A stretch of DNA of 10,560 nt from JAZQNC01 sp045536155 (GTDB taxonomy: Bacteria > Bacillota > Clostridia > Oscillospirales > CAG-272). The notes below the pieces were generated by a model. It ran no database searches. It was not told the DNA's origin and saw only the letters and a list, made by a program, of their open reading frames with translations. The stretch covers positions 1-10,560 of the forward strand of contig JAZSMZ010000129.1 in the NCBI GenBank assembly GCA_045536155.1, read 5' to 3'. This document shows positions 7,144-10,560 of this stretch, piece after piece; position 1 is the first letter of the stretch, and every line of letters starts with the position of its first letter. The translations under genes were made by a program, and so were the position numbers.

Positions 7144-8478
7144 TTAGCCCTCGGTGCTTTCGTTTGCCTTTTCTTCGGCGTCCTTTTCAGCAGCGGTCTT
7201 GGTGGTGATATTTGCAGCGGCCTTGATAACGTCGATTGCCTTGCGGAGCTTGATGTCGCCTACAAGTGCATCTGCGCCGACTGCTTCCTTGATCTGTGCA
7301 ACTTCCATCGAGTATGCCTTAGCCATCTTATCGTACTCGGCTTCAACGTCCTCGTCGGTAGCCTCGATATTTTCAAGAGCAACTACCTTTTCAAGAGCGA
7401 GACGGGTCTTAACCTGACGTTCTGCCTGACCTCTGGCCTGCTCGCGCATAGCTTCGAGAGTCATGCCGGTGTACTTTAAGTACATATCGAGGGACAGACC
7501 GTTGGAACGGAGGCTGTAGTCGCGGTCGCGGAGGATGTTCTCAACCTCGTAGTCGATCATCGGCTCGGGGATGTTAACCTCGGTGATGTCAACGAGAGCG
7601 TTGATGAGCTGTTCTTCAACAGCAGCCTCAGCGGCGTTGTCATATCTTGCCTGGAGTTTTGCCTTAATGTCTGCCTTATATTCATCGAGAGTGTCAAAAT
7701 CCGAAACATCTTTTGCGAACTCGTCATCAAGCTCGGGAAGCTCGGTAGCTTTGATCTCGTGAAGAACTACGTGGAATACAGCAGCCTTGCCGCTGAGCTC
7801 GTCCTTGCCGTAGTCGGCAGGGAAGGTTACGTTTACGTCGAATTCATCGCCGATATTGTGGCCGACGATCTGATCCTCAAAGGTGTCGATAAAGGTGTGT
7901 GTGCCCAGCTTGAGAGAGTACTTCTCAGCTGTGCCGCCGTCGAATGCAACTCCGTCGATAGAACCTGCGTAGTCAATTACAACCGTATCATTAAGTTCAG
8001 CTGCGCGGTCGGTAACGTCGATGGTGCGAGCGTTGCGGTCGCGGGTGCGAGCAATCTCTGCATCAACGTCAACGTCGGAAGTCTCGGTTACGATCTTTTC
8101 AGCGCAAAGACCCTTGTATTCGCCAACGGTAGCTTCGGGCTTAACGTAGAAGGAGGCCTTCATGTGGATGCCGTCCTCTGCGATCTCGTTTACGTCAAAT
8201 TCGGGACGGCTTACGATGTCAAGGTTTGCTTCCTTGATAGCTGCTTCGTATGCTTCGGGAATAACGTCGTTGAGAGCGTCCTCGTAGAATACTCCCTTGC
8301 CGTACATCTTTTCGATCATGGCGCGGGGGGCTTTGCCCTTTCTGAAGCCGGGTATATTCATCTTGGGAAGATTCTTCTTGAACTGCTTGTCAACAGCAGC
8401 ATCGAAGATATCTCTTGCGATAGTAAACTCAATTTCCACCTTGTTGTTTTCAAGATTGTTGATTTTGTCGAGTGCCAT
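7144..8478 (-). CDS. tig: Trigger factor, ribosome-associated chaperone and peptidyl-prolyl isomerase
   Basis: Cytoplasmic chaperone (444 aa) that binds ribosomal protein L23 at the exit tunnel and shields nascent chains. Visible in order: the N-terminal ribosome-binding domain with signature GFRKGKAP (44-51); an FKBP-type PPIase domain from about 163 to 243 (NDTVVIDYAGSIDGVAFDGG, then GHNIGDEFDVNVTFPADYG); and a long helical, highly charged C-terminal chaperone domain (about 244-425) ending in a Lys/Glu/Ala-rich tail. Length is close to the usual 430-450. ATG 8478 is preceded by GGAGG at 8487-8491 with 8-base spacing. It has its own near-consensus promoter at 8539-8566 and a short leader with an inverted repeat next to the ribosome binding site. 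Position upstream of clpP and clpX is the standard bacterial arrangement. Assignment is certain. Confidence 0.98.
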   Translation of the reverse strand: MALDKINNLENNKVEIEFTIARDIFDAAVDKQFKKNLPKMNIPGFRKGKAPRAMIEKMYGKGVFYEDALNDVIPEAYEAAIKEANLDIVSRPEFDVNEIAEDGIHMKASFYVKPEATVGEYKGLCAEKIVTETSDVDVDAEIARTRDRNARTIDVTDRAAELNDTVVIDYAGSIDGVAFDGGTAEKYSLKLGTHTFIDTFEDQIVGHNIGDEFDVNVTFPADYGKDELSGKAAVFHVVLHEIKATELPELDDEFAKDVSDFDTLDEYKADIKAKLQARYDNAAEAAVEEQLINALVDITEVNIPEPMIDYEVENILRDRDYSLRSNGLSLDMYLKYTGMTLEAMREQARGQAERQVKTRLALEKVVALENIEATDEDVEAEYDKMAKAYSMEVAQIKEAVGADALVGDIKLRKAIDVIKAAANITTKTAAEKDAEEKANESTEG

Positions 8479-8492
8479 TTGAAAAACCTCCG

Positions 8493-8512
8493 ATAATACG
8501 ATGATGTATTAT
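8493..8512 (-). repeat. Inverted repeat in the tig leader, next to the ribosome binding site
   Basis: Perfect 7-bp arms (ATAATAC at 8493-8499, GTATTAT at 8506-8512) around a 6-base spacer, one base upstream of the GGAGG of tig. It could be a weak mRNA hairpin that affects ribosome access, or an operator. AT-rich arms make chance occurrence possible. Confidence 0.4.
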
Positions 8513-8538
8513 TATTTTAATTTTATTCAATCATTACT

Positions 8539-8566
8539 ATTTTACTCGGAAAAATAAGTATGTCAA
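8539..8566 (-). promoter_or_regulatory. Sigma-A-type promoter of tig
   Basis: On the - strand a perfect TTGACA (8561-8566) is followed after 16 bases by TAAAAT (8539-8544). The transcript would start near 8532, leaving a leader of about 54 bases. The -35 box lies 35 bases beyond the stop of the upstream metallophosphoesterase gene, so tig is expressed independently of it. Confidence 0.8.
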
Positions 8567-8601
8567 GAGAAAACGCCAAAAATTACACAAAAGTTAACCT
8601 T

Positions 8602-9333
8602 TTATATATGCAAAGGCTCGATTTCTGCTTCAATATCCACTTTCAGCGGCTTAAAAGAGAGATAATCCGCCGATGTAATGATAAATTCGATGCCCTCGAA
8701 TTCGAAGCGGGGCTCGAGGTTGTACACGTTGTGGATGTGCCCGTAATAGCAGCGCTTGACGTTGTATTTGTGCAAAACGTCCATGATCTCGCGGCAGACA
8801 AGCTCGCGATGCACCGGTGGGAAATGCAGAAACACTGTCGGTTCTCCGCCGAATCGGTTTAGCCCGTCGAGAATGGAATGCTCGGTCCGCATCGCTTCGC
8901 GTGCGACCATCTTATCGTAGTCGGTGTTGTTCGATGCCGATTTTTTGTCGCTCCACCAGCCGCGTGAACCGCAGACGGTTATCCCTTCGACCGAATAGGC
9001 GTTGTTGTATAAAAACTTAAGCGTTTTTATCTCGTTTTTCTCGAGAAAGGCAGTCATCTTCTTTACGGTGTCCCACCAATAGTCGTGGTTTCCCTTGCCA
9101 AGCAGCTTTGTGCCGGGAAGGGAGTCGAGAAATTTGAAATCTGACAGAGCATCGTCAAGTGACATTCCCCACGAAACATCGCCGGCGACGATAACTGTAT
9201 CGCCGTCGGAAACGGTGTTCTGCCAATTTTCGGCTATTCTGTTTTGGTAATCCTTCCAGCGATAGCCGAAGATGTCCATCGGCTTGTCGCAGGAAAGAGA
9301 CAGATGAGTGTCCGAAAGAACGTATAATGCCAT
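8602..9333 (-). CDS. Calcineurin-like metallophosphoesterase
   Basis: Predicted cytoplasmic dinuclear-metal phosphohydrolase (243 aa) of the predicted-phosphohydrolase group that includes COG1768; the substrate is unknown. The complete five-block metallophosphoesterase signature is visible: Asp8-x-His10 in SDTHLS, Asp52 in AGDVSWG, GNHD (81-84), His170 in VFLHFPP, and GHIH (198-201). The tryptophan-rich stretch RGWWSD (124-129) between the metal blocks is likely near the substrate pocket. There is no signal peptide or membrane segment. The frame can start at TTG 9345 or ATG 9333. I chose ATG because MALYVLSDTH places the first metal block at the usual distance; neither has a good ribosome binding site, so expression may be weak. 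It is divergent from the DUF1540 gene across 113 bases and lies upstream of tig, which has its own promoter. The catalytic fold is certain, the biological role is not. Confidence 0.9.
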   Translation of the reverse strand: MALYVLSDTHLSLSCDKPMDIFGYRWKDYQNRIAENWQNTVSDGDTVIVAGDVSWGMSLDDALSDFKFLDSLPGTKLLGKGNHDYWWDTVKKMTAFLEKNEIKTLKFLYNNAYSVEGITVCGSRGWWSDKKSASNNTDYDKMVAREAMRTEHSILDGLNRFGGEPTVFLHFPPVHRELVCREIMDVLHKYNVKRCYYGHIHNVYNLEPRFEFEGIEFIITSADYLSFKPLKVDIEAEIEPLHI

Positions 9334-9446
9334 GTCAAATCTCAATTATTTGAAAATTTGTTTATTTAAAATCTCTCGCATCCGATGAATACGAAAGTGT
9401 CAAAAGGACAAACTAAAGATGAAGCCAAAAGGAAGGAGAAGATAAA

Positions 9447-9662
9447 ATGAACGATTACAACCGCAAAAAAGACTGCATGGGCAGCGACTGCACAAAGAGC
9501 GGTGCACAAAAGCACCTCAAGGGCATAAGCTGTGACGTAAAGAACTGCATTCACCATGACGGCGAGTGCTACTGCTGTGCCGATCATATTTCGGTAGGTC
9601 CCAGCTATGCCACAAATTGCTCTGATACCGTCTGTGCTACCTTCAAGCAGAAGAACAGCTGA
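9447..9662 (+). CDS. DUF1540 cysteine-rich small protein
   Basis: A 71-residue protein with nine cysteines, belonging to the DUF1540 family of Firmicutes, for which no function is established. The core motif is visible at 27-66: Cys29-x4-Cys34, a CxCC cluster (41, 43, 44), ADHISVG, and Cys58-x4-Cys63-ATF, a pattern suited to metal binding. An N-terminal segment adds a further Cys10-x4-Cys15 pair. ATG 9447 follows AAGGAG at 9433-9438 with 8-base spacing. The stop is only 10 bases from the end of the converging thrC, and the only good terminator lies within thrC. In the 113-base region shared with the divergent metallophosphoesterase I see AT-rich sequence but no promoter I would assert. Other members of the family are found in spore-forming Clostridia and Bacilli; a sporulation link here would be inference. 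Confidence 0.9.
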   Translation: MNDYNRKKDCMGSDCTKSGAQKHLKGISCDVKNCIHHDGECYCCADHISVGPSYATNCSDTVCATFKQKNS

Positions 9663-9672
9663 AGAAAGCTGA

Positions 9673-10560
9673 TCAAAGAATAGCGGAAAATACCTCGTTT
9701 TCCATCTCTGCCGCTTCAATCGGGCTATCCGGATTGAAGCGGATTTTTTTGCCCTTGAGCGCAGCAAGCGGATAGGGAATTTCTGTTTTGGTAAGAGAGG
9801 AAAGAGCTGTCAGATTTTCAAACTCATCAGCCGATACCTCACCGGTGAGCGCTTTGAGTACGGACGAAGCGAACTTGTAGGGAGAGGCGGTTGAAACGGT
9901 GAGCATGGGACGCTTGTCGCCCGTTTCTTCAATGTATCTTGTCGCGCAGTCAAGTCCTACCGCGGTATGAGTGTCAATAAGATAAGAATATTCGTCAAAT
10001 GTGGCTTTTATGCGCTCGGCGGTAGCATTTTCGTCGCAGTACATACCGGAAAACTGCTCGGCAAAGCTTTCACGAAGCCCGGGAGTGATCTCGTATCTGC
10101 CCTTGTCAGCAAGCGATTTCATATATGCCGCAGTGTCGATCTCGCCCGCGCTCATGAAGAGAAGGCGCTCGAGATTGCTCGAGATGAGAATATCCATCGA
10201 GGGGGACATTGTGGTGTAGAAGTCGCGGTTTCTGTCGTAAACGCCGGTCTTGAAGAAATCGGTGAGAATGTTGTTTTTGTTGGATGCACAGACAAGTTTA
10301 TTTACGGGGATACCCATTTTCTTGGCATAATATGCTGCAAGGATATTACCAAAGTTACCTGTGGGAACAACAAAGTTTACCTTATCACCAAACTTGATGG
10401 TCCCCTCTTTGAGAAGGGATGCATAAGAATACACGTAATAAACAATTTGAGGTGCAAGACGTCCCCAGTTAATGGAGTTTGCGCTTGAAAATACCATATT
10501 GTTATCCGCAAGAGTTTCCTTAACCGAAGCATCGGTGAAAATGGTTTTAACACCGGTCTG
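9673..10560 (-). CDS. thrC: Threonine synthase, N-terminal part beyond the window
   Basis: PLP-dependent enzyme that converts O-phospho-L-homoserine to L-threonine and phosphate, the last step of threonine synthesis. The visible 295 residues run open to the window edge, so the 5' end, including the PLP-binding lysine region, is missing. The internal ATG at 10497 is not the start, because the family sequence continues upstream of it (QTGVKTIFTDASVKETLADNN). Visible: SSANSINWGRLAPQIVYY, the PLP phosphate-binding loop VPTGNFGNILAAYYAK, CASNKNNILTDFF, SPSMDILISSNLERLLF, and the C-terminal STASPYKFASSVL. These are characteristic of the bacterial threonine synthase type that uses the SNKNN and SNLERL blocks. 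The last codons contain a terminator for the converging DUF1540 gene. No thrC terminator is evident before that gene. Confidence 0.95.
   Translation of the reverse strand, partial: QTGVKTIFTDASVKETLADNNMVFSSANSINWGRLAPQIVYYVYSYASLLKEGTIKFGDKVNFVVPTGNFGNILAAYYAKKMGIPVNKLVCASNKNNILTDFFKTGVYDRNRDFYTTMSPSMDILISSNLERLLFMSAGEIDTAAYMKSLADKGRYEITPGLRESFAEQFSGMYCDENATAERIKATFDEYSYLIDTHTAVGLDCATRYIEETGDKRPMLTVSTASPYKFASSVLKALTGEVSADEFENLTALSSLTKTEIPYPLAALKGKKIRFNPDSPIEAAEMENEVFSAIL
9711..9750 (+). terminator. Intrinsic terminator for the DUF1540 gene, inside the thrC coding region
   Basis: A perfect 11-bp stem (CCGCTTCAATC at 9711-9721 with GATTGAAGCGG at 9732-9742) is followed by A and seven T (9744-9750). 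The opposite strand lacks a U-tract after the stem, so it works only rightward. It lies 49 bases after the DUF1540 stop and inside the codons for the C-terminal segment FNPDSPIEA of threonine synthase. Confidence 0.8.

Noticed and set aside
7759..8496. A 245-codon open frame on the + strand opposite tig
   Set aside because: Antisense to trigger factor throughout, with no start signals; its valine- and cysteine-rich translation reflects the complement of tig codons.
8589..8603. Near-palindrome AAAAGTTAACCTTTT after the metallophosphoesterase stop, as a terminator
   Set aside because: The stem is short, AT-rich and would need a loop taken from its own GTTAAC core, and the following T-run is weak; not convincing.
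9334..9446. Divergent promoters in the region between the metallophosphoesterase and DUF1540 genes
   Set aside because: TTGAAA, TTGACA-like and TAAAAT-like strings occur on one strand or the other, but none pair at 16-18 base spacing, so I do not assert a promoter.

Overview
This window reads as an ordinary chromosomal segment from an anaerobic Clostridia-type Firmicute. The evidence is the tig/clpP/clpX cluster, a YitT-family membrane protein, a DUF1540 cysteine-rich protein, an NfnAB-type ferredoxin/NADP(H) oxidoreductase pair, AAGGAG-like ribosome binding sites and sigma-A-type promoters. Species and genus cannot be fixed from the sequence. No RNA genes, insertion sequences, CRISPR arrays, phage genes or attachment sites are visible.

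Left part, + strand (1-5050). A membrane-anchored family 2 glycosyltransferase is followed by a YitT/DUF2179 membrane protein and an intrinsic terminator. A clear promoter (TTGAAA, 17-bp spacer, TATAAT) then starts an operon of three genes. The first two encode the small and large subunits of an NfnAB-like flavin and iron-sulfur enzyme that links NAD(H), NADP(H) and ferredoxin pools. The third encodes a 107-residue protein of unknown function. A 13-bp perfect hairpin separates this operon from the convergent clpX.

Centre, - strand (5101-8566). Read in transcription order this is tig, clpP, clpX, the classic chaperone/protease module. Trigger factor meets nascent chains at the ribosome exit tunnel, while ClpX unfolds substrates and feeds them to ClpP. 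tig has its own strong promoter and is followed by a hairpin terminator; clpP and clpX are separated by only 3 bases and must be co-transcribed. The ClpX Walker B motif reads IGEID where the family has IDEID, which is the most notable protein-level oddity in the window.

Right part (8567-10560). A metallophosphoesterase (- strand) diverges from a small DUF1540 gene (+ strand). That gene converges with threonine synthase, thrC (- strand), whose 5' end lies beyond the window. The only good terminator for the DUF1540 gene lies inside the last codons of thrC, so the two convergent transcripts must overlap.

I found no convincing new multi-gene system. The leads worth following are the ClpX Walker B change, the terminator embedded in thrC, and the unknown small protein tied to the Nfn operon. 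No gene-free stretch exceeds 300 bases; the longest, 2218-2464, holds a terminator and a promoter.
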